A stretch of DNA of 64,000 nucleotides from Pseudazoarcus pumilus (GTDB taxonomy: Bacteria > Pseudomonadota > Gammaproteobacteria > Burkholderiales > Rhodocyclaceae): positions 620,001-684,000 of the forward strand of contig NZ_CP025682.1 in the NCBI RefSeq assembly GCF_002872475.1. The letters run 5' to 3'. Position numbers and translations under genes: made by a program. Each line of letters opens with the position of its first letter. Within the stretch, counting starts at the first letter, position 1. Below, piece after piece: positions 28,576 through 39,877 of this stretch. Under the pieces are notes generated by a model, which ran no database searches, had not been told where the DNA came from, and worked only from the letters and a program-made list of their open reading frames with translations.

Positions 28576-28995
28576 TCAGTCGTCGCCGCGAAACTGTTCG
28601 ATGCGCCTGCGGTCGCGCTTGGTGGGTCGACCGCCATGCGGTGCGGCCACCGGCGCGAGCCGACGCAGTTCGGCCGCCGCTGCGCGTCGCGCGATGCTCT
28701 CTTCGGTCTCGGCGTACAGGGTGCGCGCGACCGGCGCGGGGCCGCGAACGGCGGACAGTGCCTCCACCTTGAACTCGATTTCGAGGCTGCCGCGCGTGAT
28801 GTGCACCAGGTCTCCGCGGTGCAGTTCGCGCGCGGGCTTGCTGCGCTGCCCGTTGACACGCACGTGCCCGGCGTCGATGGCCTGGGTCGCGAGGCTGCGG
28901 GTCTTGTAGAAGCGCGCCGCCCACAACCATTTGTCGACGCGTACCGCCTCCGGCGTGGGTGCGGCGCTCTGTTGCAGATGTCTGCTGCTGGGCAT
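28576..28995 (-). CDS. hslR: Ribosome-associated heat shock protein Hsp15 (S4 domain)
   Basis: About 139 aa. An S4 RNA-binding domain spans VRVDKWLWAARFYKTRSLAT to ELHRGDLVHITRG; the basic C-terminus (GGRPTKRDRRRIEQFRGDD) matches Hsp15, which binds stalled 50S subunits carrying nascent chains to recycle them. Start at 28995 (MPSSRHLQQ) has GGCGAGA at about nine bases; ATG 29013 is an alternative with no visible ribosome site, and longer starts run into galE. Convergent with rplQ, divergent from galE. Confidence 0.88.
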   Translation of the reverse strand: MPSSRHLQQSAAPTPEAVRVDKWLWAARFYKTRSLATQAIDAGHVRVNGQRSKPARELHRGDLVHITRGSLEIEFKVEALSAVRGPAPVARTLYAETEESIARRAAAAELRRLAPVAAPHGGRPTKRDRRRIEQFRGDD

Positions 28996-29063
28996 GACTG
29001 GTATTCTCGCCATATCGATGCGGCGCAGGTACGCGCCATAACTTTCATTGTACGGAGGGCGGC

Positions 29064-30083
29064 ATGGCATGTGTGCTCGTGACCGGCGGTGCCGGCTACA
29101 TCGGTTCGCACACCTGTGTCGCGCTGTTGGCTGCGGGCCACGAAGTGGTCGTCGTCGACAATCTGTGCAATGCGCACGGGGTGGCACTCGAGCGCGTGGC
29201 GCAGATTGCCGGACGGCCGATCGCGGCCTTCTATCGTGCAGATGTGCGCGATGGTCAGGCCCTTGAGCGAATTTTCTCCGCTCACCAGATCGACGCGGTG
29301 GTGCATTTCGCAGCGCTCAAATCGGTCGCTGAGTCCGTCGCGCAACCGCTGACGTACTACGATAACAATGTGGGCGGGACCATCGCATTGCTGCAGGCGA
29401 TGCATGCGGCGGGTGTGCGCGACATCGTCTTCAGTTCGTCGGCGACGGTGTATGGCGAGCCCTTTGCGGTGCCGGTGCGCGAGGATTTTCCGCTGGCGCC
29501 GACCAATCCTTACGGCTGGTCGAAATGGATGATGGAGCGGGCATTCTCGGATGTGGTTGCGGCCGGCGATGACTGGTCGGTGATCGTGCTGCGCTACTTC
29601 AACCCGGTCGGTGCGCATCCGTCCGGGTGCATCGGCGAGGATCCGCGGGGTGTGCCGAACAACCTGATGCCCTATCTGAGCCAGGTCGCTGTCGGCCGAC
29701 TGCCGGAACTCCAGGTGTTCGGCGATGACTACCCGACAGCCGACGGAACGGGTGTGCGCGACTACATTCATGTCGTCGATCTGGCCGAAGGTCATGTGCG
29801 CGCGGTGGAATGTCTGCCACGCATGCGCGGGCTGACGACGCTCAATCTGGGCACCGGGCAGGGGTACAGTGTGCTCGAGATGCTTGCCGCGTTCGAGCGC
29901 GCGAGCGGACGTGAAATCCCGTACCGCGTCGCTGCGCGCCGGCCGGGCGACATCGCCGAATGCTGGGCCGACGCCTCGCGCGCGGCGGCGGTGCTGGGCT
30001 GGCGTACACGGCGCGGGCTCGCGGATATGTGCGCGGATGCCTGGCGCTGGCAGGAAACGAATCCGGACGGCTACCTGAGCTGA
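29064..30083 (+). CDS. galE: UDP-glucose 4-epimerase
   Basis: 339 aa extended short-chain dehydrogenase. NAD-binding GGAGYIGSH is at residues 8-16; catalytic Ser124-126 (FSSSATVYG), Tyr150 and Lys154 (PYGWSK) are intact; GTGVRDYIHVVDLAEGH is the epimerase signature. It interconverts UDP-glucose and UDP-galactose for surface polysaccharide. GGAGGG lies ahead of ATG 29064. No other sugar genes are adjacent, so it appears as a stand-alone gene. Confidence 0.95.
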   Translation: MACVLVTGGAGYIGSHTCVALLAAGHEVVVVDNLCNAHGVALERVAQIAGRPIAAFYRADVRDGQALERIFSAHQIDAVVHFAALKSVAESVAQPLTYYDNNVGGTIALLQAMHAAGVRDIVFSSSATVYGEPFAVPVREDFPLAPTNPYGWSKWMMERAFSDVVAAGDDWSVIVLRYFNPVGAHPSGCIGEDPRGVPNNLMPYLSQVAVGRLPELQVFGDDYPTADGTGVRDYIHVVDLAEGHVRAVECLPRMRGLTTLNLGTGQGYSVLEMLAAFERASGREIPYRVAARRPGDIAECWADASRAAAVLGWRTRRGLADMCADAWRWQETNPDGYLS

Positions 30084-30117
30084 GCGGTAACGGAACTGAA
30101 TGATTGCGGAGGACGAT

Positions 30118-30504
30118 GTGAGCGACGATACGCAGACCCACGAACAGCAGAACGTGTTGGGTGGCCCCTTGCTGGCCTGCAGCTATGCGCCGCTGACCGG
30201 CTTCTTTCGCACCGGCTGTTGCGAAACCAGTGACGAGGATGTCGGCCGGCACGTCGTGTGCGTGAAGGTTACGCAGGAGTTTCTCGAGTATTCCGCTTCC
30301 GTCGGCAACGACTTGTCGACGCCGCGCCCGGAGCTGCGCTTCGCCGGCCTCAAGGCGGGGGATCGCTGGTGTCTATGCGCGGCGCGCTGGCTGGAGGCCT
30401 ATCGCGAGGGCGTGGCACCGCCGGTCGTGCTCGCGGCGACCCACAAGGCGGCGCTGGATGTGGTGCCGCTCGACCTGTTGCGCGCGCACGCGCTGGAGAC
30501 CTGA
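30118..30504 (+). CDS. DUF2237 family protein
   Basis: 128 aa from GTG 30118, which has GGAGG five bases upstream; ATG 30100 in frame would place the ribosome site inside the gene. The protein has the DUF2237 features NVLGGPL, TGFFRTGCC, GNDLSTPRPE and GDRWCLCAARW, and PPVVLAATH near the end. Several conserved Cys (GCC, CLC) suggest metal or redox chemistry, but no function is established. Shares the strand with galE, 34 bases on, so may be co-transcribed. Confidence 0.85.
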   Translation: MSDDTQTHEQQNVLGGPLLACSYAPLTGFFRTGCCETSDEDVGRHVVCVKVTQEFLEYSASVGNDLSTPRPELRFAGLKAGDRWCLCAARWLEAYREGVAPPVVLAATHKAALDVVPLDLLRAHALET

Positions 30505-30513
30505 ACGCCGCCC

Positions 30514-30813
30514 CTACCAGGGGCGACGCAGGCGATTGCGGTACTGCACGTCGTGCGGCAGTAATTTCTGCATCGCCTCGAGTTGTTGGGACAGCGTGCG
30601 CTTGGCCTGCTCAAGTACGTCCGGGCTGAGGTGGGGCAACTCCTTCTGACGCGCCGTCATGCGCACCAGTGTGCCGATCGCGCGCTTGCGCTGCGTCTCG
30701 TCGGACGGCAGATAAACGCCCAGTTCGGCCATGAACAGCGTGCGAAAGAACTCCACGCGCCGTTCGATGCGCTCGAGAAAGCGTTGTTCGGCTTCGTTGT
30801 ACTCATCGGACAT
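30514..30813 (-). CDS. small hypothetical protein downstream of uvrA
   Basis: 99 aa, not recognised. Highly charged, predicted mainly helical (EAEQRFLERIERRVEFFRTL; ARQKELPHLSPDVLEQAKRT), no signal peptide, no cysteines. ATG 30813 has GGAG at proper spacing. It lies 54 bases after uvrA on the same strand and converges on the DUF2237 gene with a nine-base gap, so it is probably the second gene of a uvrA transcript. Whether it acts in DNA repair is unknown. Confidence 0.7.
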   Translation of the reverse strand: MSDEYNEAEQRFLERIERRVEFFRTLFMAELGVYLPSDETQRKRAIGTLVRMTARQKELPHLSPDVLEQAKRTLSQQLEAMQKLLPHDVQYRNRLRRPW

Positions 30814-30867
30814 GACGTTCTCCGCGCTGGCGCATGACTTCCATCATGCCATGCGCATTGATCCCTC

Positions 30868-33723
<2,856 letters not shown>

Positions 33724-33752
33724 GTGCCGGGGCTTGAAACGATTAGCACGAC

Positions 33753-33782
33753 ACTATACGAGACATCGGTGATCCGCGACAA
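33753..33782 (-). promoter_or_regulatory. sigma70-type promoter for uvrA
   Basis: Read on the - strand: TTGTCG (33782-33777), 18-base spacer, TATAGT (33758-33753). It lies 30 bases ahead of the uvrA start in the divergent gap with the MFS gene. Confidence 0.55.
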
Positions 33783-33860
33783 ACCGCGCCGCGGCCGCGA
33801 TTGCGGCTCGGACTGATAGAATCGGCGGTCCTTCAAGCCGCGTCTTCGCCGACGAATTCG

Positions 33861-35084
33861 ATGTCCTCTTCCGCGCACGACTCCATGAGCGCCGCCGAGC
33901 GCCGCGCAGGTGCCAGCCTGGCGGCGATCTTCGGCCTGCGCATGCTCGGGCTGTTTCTCATCCTGCCGGTGTTCGCCGTGCATGCGCAGACGCTGCCGGG
34001 GGGCGACGACCTGACCTTGGTGGGCATCGCGATCGGCGCCTACGGGCTCACCCAGGCCTGTTTGCAACTGGTCTTCGGTGCGGCTTCGGACCGCTACGGA
34101 CGCAAGCCGGTGATCGTGTTCGGTCTGCTCGTGTTCATCGTCGGCAGTGCCGTGGCCGCGCTGGCGACGAACATCGAGACGGTCATCGCCGGTCGCGTGC
34201 TGCAGGGGGCCGGGGCGATCTCGGCCGCGGTCACGGCGCTGGCCGCCGATCTGACCCGCGACCAACACCGCACCAAGGTGATGGCGATGATCGGCGCGAG
34301 CATCGGCATGGTCTTCGCGTTCTCGATGGTGGCCGCGCCACTGCTGTATTCGCTCATCGGCATGAGCGGCATCTTCTGGCTGACCGCGCTGCTCGGGGCC
34401 GGTGCGATCTTTCTGGTCGTGCGCGTTGTGCCCGACGCGCCACCGGTGCCGCGCGGCACCGGCGGGCGGCTGATCGACGTGCTCACCGACGGCCAGCTGA
34501 TGCGGCTGAACTTCGGCGTGTTCGCGCTGCACCTGATCCAGACCACGATGTGGGTGCTGCTGCCGTCCGCATTGGTGGCCTCCGGTGGCCTGCCGATGGT
34601 CGAGCACTGGAAGGTCTATCTGCCGGCCGTTCTGCTGTCCTTCGTGTTCATGGTGCCGGCCATCATCATCGCCGAGCGTCGCGGGCACTTGAAGCTCGTC
34701 TTCAATGCCGCCATCATGTTGTTGCTGATCGTGCAGTTGGGCTTGTGGCTTGCCGGCGACGGCGTGTGGAATCTGGCGCTGTGGCTGATGCTGTTCTTCG
34801 TCGCGTTCAACGTGCTCGAGGCCACGCAGCCATCGTGGATCTCGCGCATCGCCGCGCCGCACGCGAAGGGCATGGCACTGGGCGTGTACAATACGCTGCA
34901 GTCGACAGGGCTGTTTCTGGGCGGCATGCTGGGCGGCTATCTCGCCCAGCGTCACGGTGCCGTCGCGGTCCATGTCACCGCTGCCGCGATCGCTCTGGTG
35001 TGGCTTGCACTGGCGTTCACGATGAGGCCACCGTCGCGCAGGAGCGATGCCCCGCGGCCGGCGGTCGGACCCGAAAACACTTGA
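33861..35084 (+). CDS. MFS transporter
   Basis: 407 aa from ATG 33861; 33885 (MSAAERRAG) is also possible, and an in-frame TTG at 33801 is unlikely. About twelve hydrophobic helices; the motif-A loop [16 protein letters not shown] after TM2 marks the major facilitator family, drug/proton antiporter-like. It resembles YajR-type transporters by recall but lacks a cytoplasmic C-terminal domain, ending shortly after the last helix. Substrate unknown. It is divergent from uvrA and only 10 bases ahead of ssb, a uvrA-MFS-ssb order I recall as common in betaproteobacteria. Confidence 0.85.
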   Translation: MSSSAHDSMSAAERRAGASLAAIFGLRMLGLFLILPVFAVHAQTLPGGDDLTLVGIAIGAYGLTQACLQLVFGAASDRYGRKPVIVFGLLVFIVGSAVAALATNIETVIAGRVLQGAGAISAAVTALAADLTRDQHRTKVMAMIGASIGMVFAFSMVAAPLLYSLIGMSGIFWLTALLGAGAIFLVVRVVPDAPPVPRGTGGRLIDVLTDGQLMRLNFGVFALHLIQTTMWVLLPSALVASGGLPMVEHWKVYLPAVLLSFVFMVPAIIIAERRGHLKLVFNAAIMLLLIVQLGLWLAGDGVWNLALWLMLFFVAFNVLEATQPSWISRIAAPHAKGMALGVYNTLQSTGLFLGGMLGGYLAQRHGAVAVHVTAAAIALVWLALAFTMRPPSRRSDAPRPAVGPENT

Positions 35085-35094
35085 GGAGAACGGG

Positions 35095-35586
35095 ATGGCA
35101 TCCCTGAACAAAGTCATTCTGATCGGCAACCTGGGGCGCGATCCGGAAACGCGCTACATGCCCAGCGGCGACGCCCTGTGCAATCTGCGCATCGCGACCA
35201 CCGACACCTGGAAGGACAAGACCAGCGGCGAGCGCCGCGAGGCGACCGAATGGCACAACGTGGTGATGTTCGGGCGTCTGGCCGAGATCGCCGCGCAGTA
35301 CCTGCGCAAGGGCAGTCAGATCTACATCGAGGGCCGTCTGCAGACGCGCAAGTGGCAGGACAAGGAAGGCCAGGACCGCTACACCACCGAGATCCGCGCC
35401 GACGAGATGAAGATGCTCGGCGGACGTCCCTCGGGCGGTGACGCGCCGATGGGTCGGCAGGACACCGGCGGTGGCTACGACGAGGCACCGCCGCGTCCGC
35501 AGCAGCGCCCCGCGCCGCAACCGGCCGGCGGCAAGCCAGCCGAGAGTGGCGGTTTTGGCAATTTCGACGACGATATTCCGTTCTGA
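35095..35586 (+). CDS. ssb: Single-stranded DNA-binding protein
   Basis: 163 aa. An OB-fold (1-~110) begins [20 protein letters not shown], with the [20 protein letters not shown] core. A Gly/Pro/Gln-rich linker follows, then the acidic tip DDDIPF that recruits repair and replication partners. Start ATG 35095 has GAGGAG upstream; a frame from 35047 overlaps the transporter and is rejected. It ends one base before the convergent aminotransferase gene. Confidence 0.97.
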   Translation: MASLNKVILIGNLGRDPETRYMPSGDALCNLRIATTDTWKDKTSGERREATEWHNVVMFGRLAEIAAQYLRKGSQIYIEGRLQTRKWQDKEGQDRYTTEIRADEMKMLGGRPSGGDAPMGRQDTGGGYDEAPPRPQQRPAPQPAGGKPAESGGFGNFDDDIPF

Positions 35587-35587
35587 T

Positions 35588-36736
35588 TCAGGCTGTCTGC
35601 AGCGCGCGCTGCATGCGGTCGAGCGCCGCATCCAGCGTCGCGCGCGGGCAGCCGAAGTTCAGCCGCACGAAGCCCGGCATGCCGAAGGCCGCCCCGTCGG
35701 ACAGTCCCACGCCGGCGGCCTCGAAGAAGGCCGTCGGGTCGTCCTGCCCCGTGCCGCGGCAATCCACCCAGGACAGATAGGTCGCCTGCGGCAGCGTGGT
35801 GGCGAGTCCCGGCATCGCGTTCAGCCGCCGCGTAACGTGCTTGGCGTTGGCCGCCAGATATTCGAGTAGTGCGTTCCGCCAGTCGTCGGCATGGCGATAG
35901 GCGGCTTCCGCCGCGACCATTCCGAGCACGTTGACGCCGGGCACGATGCCGCGCATTGCATGCACGAAGCGCCGACGCAGTGACGCATCCGGAATGATCG
36001 CGAAGGCGCAGTACAGGGCCGGGATGTTCCAGGTCTTGGATGGCGCCATGAGCGTGATCGAGCGTCGCGCCGCGACCTGCGACAGGGCGGCGAGCGGCCG
36101 ATGGGTGCGTGCGGGGTCGAGCACCAGGCCGCAATGAATCTCGTCGGTGCAGATCGTGAAGTCGTGACGCTCTGCCAGCGACACGATCCATTCCAGTTCA
36201 TCGTCGTCGAACACCCGGCCGACCGGATTGTGCGGGTTGCACAGCAGGAACAGCCGCGTGTCGGCGTCAAGGGCCGCTTCGACTGCGGCGCGGTTCCACA
36301 CCCAGCGGCCGTCGCGCTCTTCGAGCGCGACGCTGATGCGCCGGCAGCCGTTGTTGGCCGGTGTCGCGAGGAAGGGCGGATAGACGGGCGTGGCCGTGAA
36401 CACCCCCGCGCCCGGCGGCGCGACGGCCCGGCAGGCCACATTGAGCCCGGTCACGACGCCGGGCAGCCACACCAGCCAGTCGGCCTCGATGTGCCAGTCG
36501 TGGTCGCGCGCAACGCCCTCGACGACGGCGTCGACCAGCGACGGCCATGCGCCGGCGTAGCCGAACACGCCGTGATCGACGCGTGCGCGCAGCGCATCGA
36601 GCACGGCCGGTGGCGCGGCGAAATCCATGTCGGCGACCCACAGCGGCAGCACGTCGCGTCCCGCGTAGCGGTCCCACTTCTCGCCGGGCACGGTGCGACG
36701 GTCGATGATGCGGTCGAAGTCGAAGGTTTGTGTCAT
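35588..36736 (-). CDS. PLP-dependent aminotransferase, MalY/PatB type (putative C-S lyase)
   Basis: 382 aa fold-type I PLP enzyme. The Schiff-base Lys is in APSKTWNIPAL (~residue 236). NPHNPVGRV, TDEIHCGLV and the N-terminal FDRIIDRR-KWDRY are typical of the MalY/PatB group, which splits cystathionine to homocysteine. CGLVLD and PLWVADMDFAAP agree. ATG 36736 has GGAG six bases upstream. It could also act as an aminotransferase; substrate not determined from sequence. Convergent with ssb. Confidence 0.88.
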   Translation of the reverse strand: MTQTFDFDRIIDRRTVPGEKWDRYAGRDVLPLWVADMDFAAPPAVLDALRARVDHGVFGYAGAWPSLVDAVVEGVARDHDWHIEADWLVWLPGVVTGLNVACRAVAPPGAGVFTATPVYPPFLATPANNGCRRISVALEERDGRWVWNRAAVEAALDADTRLFLLCNPHNPVGRVFDDDELEWIVSLAERHDFTICTDEIHCGLVLDPARTHRPLAALSQVAARRSITLMAPSKTWNIPALYCAFAIIPDASLRRRFVHAMRGIVPGVNVLGMVAAEAAYRHADDWRNALLEYLAANAKHVTRRLNAMPGLATTLPQATYLSWVDCRGTGQDDPTAFFEAAGVGLSDGAAFGMPGFVRLNFGCPRATLDAALDRMQRALQTA

Positions 36737-36816
36737 CGAAACTCCGTGTTACTAAGGGCTCCGCCCCCGAGGATATACAATAGCGCCCGCGCACACCCGC
36801 GCCAGGAGGTTTCATC

Positions 36817-37776
36817 GTGCAGTACGTGACCGCGCATCCCGACGGGGTGCTCGCGATCGATGCCGGATACGGCCGTGAAGGCCTGGCGGCGATCCATCTC
36901 GTGATCCATCGCGGCCGCGCCGCCATCGTCGATACCGGCACGCCGGCGTCGGTGCCGCGGGTGTTCTCCGCCCTGGCGGCCGCAGGGATCGCACCCGAGA
37001 ACGTCGACTGGGTCATGCTCACCCACATCCATCTAGACCACGCGGCCGGCGCCGGTCCGCTGATGGCGGCTCTGCCCGCCGCGCGGCTGCTGGTGCACCC
37101 GCGCGGCGTGCGCCATCTGGCCGACCCGCAGCGACTGTGGAGCGCCAACGCCGAGGTCTATGGTTCCGAGCGGCTGGTCGAGATGTACGGCGAACCCGTG
37201 CCGGTGCCGGCCGAGCGCATCGTCGCGGCCGAAGAAGGCCTGCGCGTGGCGCTGGGCGAGCGCAGCTTCCGCGTGCTCGACACGCCCGGTCACACACGGC
37301 ATCACATCGCAATCTGGGACGAGACGGCACATGCCTGCTTCGTCGGCGATACCTTCGGTGTGTCCTACCGCGAACTCGACCGCGACGGTCATGCCTTCGT
37401 GTTTCCGTCGACCATGCCGTCCGAGTTCGATCCCGGCGCGCTGCATCGCTCGATCGAGCGCATCGCCTCGCTGCGCCCGGAGGCGATCTACCTGGGACAT
37501 TTCAGCCGCGTCACCGGTGTCGACCGCATCGCCGCCGACCTGCACCGGCTGATCGATGCGCAGGTGGCCATCGCGTGCGCCGCGCGCGGTCATGGCGTCA
37601 AGCGCCATGTCGAGATCCTCGCCGGACTCGAGCAGCTGGTGTGCGAAGAGGTCGAACGCCAGGGCGCACCGCTGTCCGAGGAGGAGGTGCTGGAGCTGCT
37701 GCGCCTGGATCTGGACATGAACGCGCAAGGCCTGGGCATGTGGATGGACAAGCACCCCGAAGCGGTAAGCGCATGA
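36817..37776 (+). CDS. MBL-fold metallo-hydrolase
   Basis: 319 aa. The metallo-beta-lactamase motif THIHLDHAAG (~residues 68-77) supplies two-metal ligands; further ligands are the His in DTPGHTRHH, Asp in FVGDTFG and His in YLGHFSR. The C-terminal ~100 residues are helical and may bind substrate. GTG start 36817 behind AGGAGGT at six bases. Glyoxalase II-like or sulfur-dioxygenase-like chemistry is possible but not assigned. Its stop overlaps the next gene's ATG, so the three genes to 38962 form a coupled unit. Confidence 0.85.
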   Translation: MQYVTAHPDGVLAIDAGYGREGLAAIHLVIHRGRAAIVDTGTPASVPRVFSALAAAGIAPENVDWVMLTHIHLDHAAGAGPLMAALPAARLLVHPRGVRHLADPQRLWSANAEVYGSERLVEMYGEPVPVPAERIVAAEEGLRVALGERSFRVLDTPGHTRHHIAIWDETAHACFVGDTFGVSYRELDRDGHAFVFPSTMPSEFDPGALHRSIERIASLRPEAIYLGHFSRVTGVDRIAADLHRLIDAQVAIACAARGHGVKRHVEILAGLEQLVCEEVERQGAPLSEEEVLELLRLDLDMNAQGLGMWMDKHPEAVSA

Positions 37777-38567
37777 GCGCGGTGCCGACCGCGGCCGAGG
37801 TCGACCGCGGTCGTCGCTTCGGCGGCATTGCCCGCCTCTACGGACAGGCCGCGCTCGACGCGTTGATGCTGCGGCGCGCGTGCGTGGTGGGCGTTGGCGG
37901 GGTCGGCTCCTGGGTCGCCGAGACCCTGGCGCGCAGTGGGGTCGGGTGCCTGCGTCTGGTCGATCTGGATCACGTCGCCGAATCCAACATCAACCGCCAG
38001 ATCCATGCGCTGGAACCGACGCTGGGCCAGGCCAAGGTGCTTGCGATGCGCGATCGCATCGCGGCCATCAATCCGGGCATCGCCGTCGAGGTGGTCGAGG
38101 AATTCCTCACACCGGCAAACGCCGCCGCACTGGTCGCTGGCTGTGACGTGGTGATCGACGCGGTCGACGACATGAACGCCAAGCTTGCGCTGGTGCTGGC
38201 CTGCCGCGCGGCGCGCGTGCCGCTGGTGGTGTGCGGCGGCGCCGGGGGCAAGACCGACCCGACGCGCATCCGCGTCGACGACCTCGCGCGGGCCACCCAT
38301 GACCCGCTGCTGTCCCGGTTGCGTCGCCGTCTGCGCGCCGAACATGGTTTTCCGCGCGAACCGAAGCGCCGTTTCGCAGTCACTGCCGTGTATTCGGAGC
38401 AACCGCCGCTGCTGCCCGATGCGTGCGATGCCGCGCCGCAGGGCCTGGCCTGTGCGGGCTACGGTTCGAGCATGGCGGTTACGGCCAGCTTCGGCCTGTT
38501 CGCCGCCTCACGCGCGCTCGATGCCTTGTTTGCGCCGGCGCACCACGACATGGGAGAACATCGATGA
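37773..38567 (+). CDS. tcdA: tRNA threonylcarbamoyladenosine dehydratase
   Basis: 264 aa ThiF/E1-like enzyme. The nucleotide-binding loop GVGGVGSWVAETLARSG is at ~40-56, with the Arg finger in NINRQIHAL, and the end is the TcdA-type GYGSSMAVTASFGL. TcdA (CsdL) cyclises t6A37 of tRNA to ct6A using ATP. ATG 37773 overlaps the MBL stop (ATGA). A much longer frame from 37137 is the other frame of the MBL gene and is not used. Confidence 0.9.
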   Translation: MSAVPTAAEVDRGRRFGGIARLYGQAALDALMLRRACVVGVGGVGSWVAETLARSGVGCLRLVDLDHVAESNINRQIHALEPTLGQAKVLAMRDRIAAINPGIAVEVVEEFLTPANAAALVAGCDVVIDAVDDMNAKLALVLACRAARVPLVVCGGAGGKTDPTRIRVDDLARATHDPLLSRLRRRLRAEHGFPREPKRRFAVTAVYSEQPPLLPDACDAAPQGLACAGYGSSMAVTASFGLFAASRALDALFAPAHHDMGEHR

Positions 38568-38962
38568 GCGAATCCGCGATCGTGCTGTTTGGCCACGGCG
38601 CCCGCGACCCGCAATGGGCCGAGCCGATGTGCCGCGCGCGCGAGATCCTGCGCCGCGCCGCGCCTGACACCGAGGTCGAGCTGGCCTTTCTCGAGTTCAT
38701 GCAGCCCGGCCTGGTCGATACCATCGACTGCCTCGCCCGTGGCGGTGCGCGCCGCATCACCGTGGTGCCGATGTTCCTCGCCCAGGGCGGCCACGTGAAG
38801 AAGGATCTGCCCGACCTGCTCGATGCCGCACGCGAACGCCACCCGACCTGCCAGATCGAACTCGTGCCTGCGGTGGGCGAATCCGACATGGTCATCGCCG
38901 CAATGGCCGAATACGCACTGCGCAGTGCCGGTGTTTTATCGGCGCACCGCGCCGACGGCTAG
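38564..38962 (+). CDS. cbiX: CbiX-like sirohydrochlorin chelatase
   Basis: 132 aa, the size of a single-domain (short) CbiX. Metal-binding His11 in LFGHGARD and His in AQGGHVKKDLP (~75) are the catalytic pair; LAFLEFMQPGL is conserved. It inserts Co2+ or Fe2+ into sirohydrochlorin for cobalamin or siroheme. ATG 38564 overlaps the tcdA stop (ATGA). No other tetrapyrrole genes lie near. Confidence 0.88.
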   Translation: MSESAIVLFGHGARDPQWAEPMCRAREILRRAAPDTEVELAFLEFMQPGLVDTIDCLARGGARRITVVPMFLAQGGHVKKDLPDLLDAARERHPTCQIELVPAVGESDMVIAAMAEYALRSAGVLSAHRADG

Positions 38963-38979
38963 AATGATTCCGGGAATCC

Positions 38980-39303
38980 ATGCTGGATGAGCCGATGACG
39001 CAATCGCTGCCGCCTCACGAGCGCCGTTCCGACCGCCGCCTGCAGATGGGCTCGCCGGCGCGCATCCTTTTCGATGACGCCGCCCCCGTCGATGCCGAAT
39101 GTGCGGAACTGTCCGTGGGCGGCATGACGCTGCGTTCGGCTTACGTGCCTGGCGAGGCCGAGGTGCTGACGGTCGAGGTGTACTCGCCACCTGGCGGGCT
39201 GGAGCGCCCCCCGCTGATCGCGCATCTGCGCGTCAAGCGCTGTCACATGGTCTCGCCCGGAGACTACGAAGTCGGCGGTGAGATCGTCGAAGTCATCGGC
39301 TGA
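38980..39303 (+). CDS. PilZ-domain protein
   Basis: 107 aa. The N-terminal Arg cluster ERRSDRR and the following ELSVGGMTL correspond to the RxxxR and (D/N)xSxxG halves of the c-di-GMP site; here Glu stands in place of the usual Asp/Asn, so binding may be altered. Starts at 38980 or 38995 (MTQSLPP) are both possible. The 3' end overlaps the convergent dsbB by 11 bases. Single-domain PilZ proteins act as c-di-GMP adaptors in motility or surface traits; target unknown. Confidence 0.78.
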   Translation: MLDEPMTQSLPPHERRSDRRLQMGSPARILFDDAAPVDAECAELSVGGMTLRSAYVPGEAEVLTVEVYSPPGGLERPPLIAHLRVKRCHMVSPGDYEVGGEIVEVIG

Positions 39304-39817
39304 ATCCGCGCCAGCCCTCGCGCCGCCGACGTCCGCCGCGCGCGATCATCACCAGCGCGAACAGCGCGATCAGCGCGAAGCAGATGAGCGACCAGTTGGC
39401 GATGGTCAGTCCGAGAAAGGTCCAGTCGATGGCCGTGCAGTCGCCCGCGCCCCGGAACATCATCGGTAGCGCCTCGGCCAGTCCGAAGCTCTCGACCATG
39501 TATTCGAAGCCCGGTCCGCACTCCGCGAGCGAGGGTGGCTCGAGCTGCAGCCGCGTCTGCTGGGCGGCGACCCCGCCGCCGGCCAGCGCCGCGACGAGCA
39601 CCAGCAGGCCGTAGAGCACGGTCCCGCTGCGGCGCGGGCCGTGCACGCTGGCGATCAGCGCAACCAGCGCGATCGCGACGAAGGCGTAGCGCTGCAGGAT
39701 GCACATCGGGCACGGCTCCAGGCCGACGACGTGCTGCAGGTACAGGCCGAAGCCGAGCAGCGCCGCGCAGGCGACGAACAAGGCGGCGAACAGCGGGCGT
39801 GGGGCGGGCAGGTACAT
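39293..39817 (-). CDS. dsbB: Disulfide bond formation protein DsbB
   Basis: 174 aa inner-membrane protein with four helices. The periplasmic cysteine pairs are Cys36-Cys39 (EPCPMC) and Cys100-Cys127, and QRY follows the first pair; both are needed to pass electrons from DsbA to quinone. ATG 39817 has AAGGGAA upstream. It ends 11 bases within the convergent PilZ gene. Confidence 0.93.
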   Translation of the reverse strand: MYLPAPRPLFAALFVACAALLGFGLYLQHVVGLEPCPMCILQRYAFVAIALVALIASVHGPRRSGTVLYGLLVLVAALAGGGVAAQQTRLQLEPPSLAECGPGFEYMVESFGLAEALPMMFRGAGDCTAIDWTFLGLTIANWSLICFALIALFALVMIARGGRRRREGWRGFSR

Positions 39818-39877
39818 CGGTTCGTTTCCCTTCGGGTGAGCGACGATTGTAGGGCATCGAGGCCGTGTGCCACAGCC

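Noticed and set aside
36774-36781. TATACAAT as a promoter -10 for the MBL hydrolase
   Set aside because: No acceptable -35 at 15-19 bases upstream, so not listed as a promoter.
36101-36829. 242-aa plus-strand frame opposite the MalY/PatB gene
   Set aside because: The minus strand has a full PLP enzyme with its catalytic Lys; this frame has no family features.
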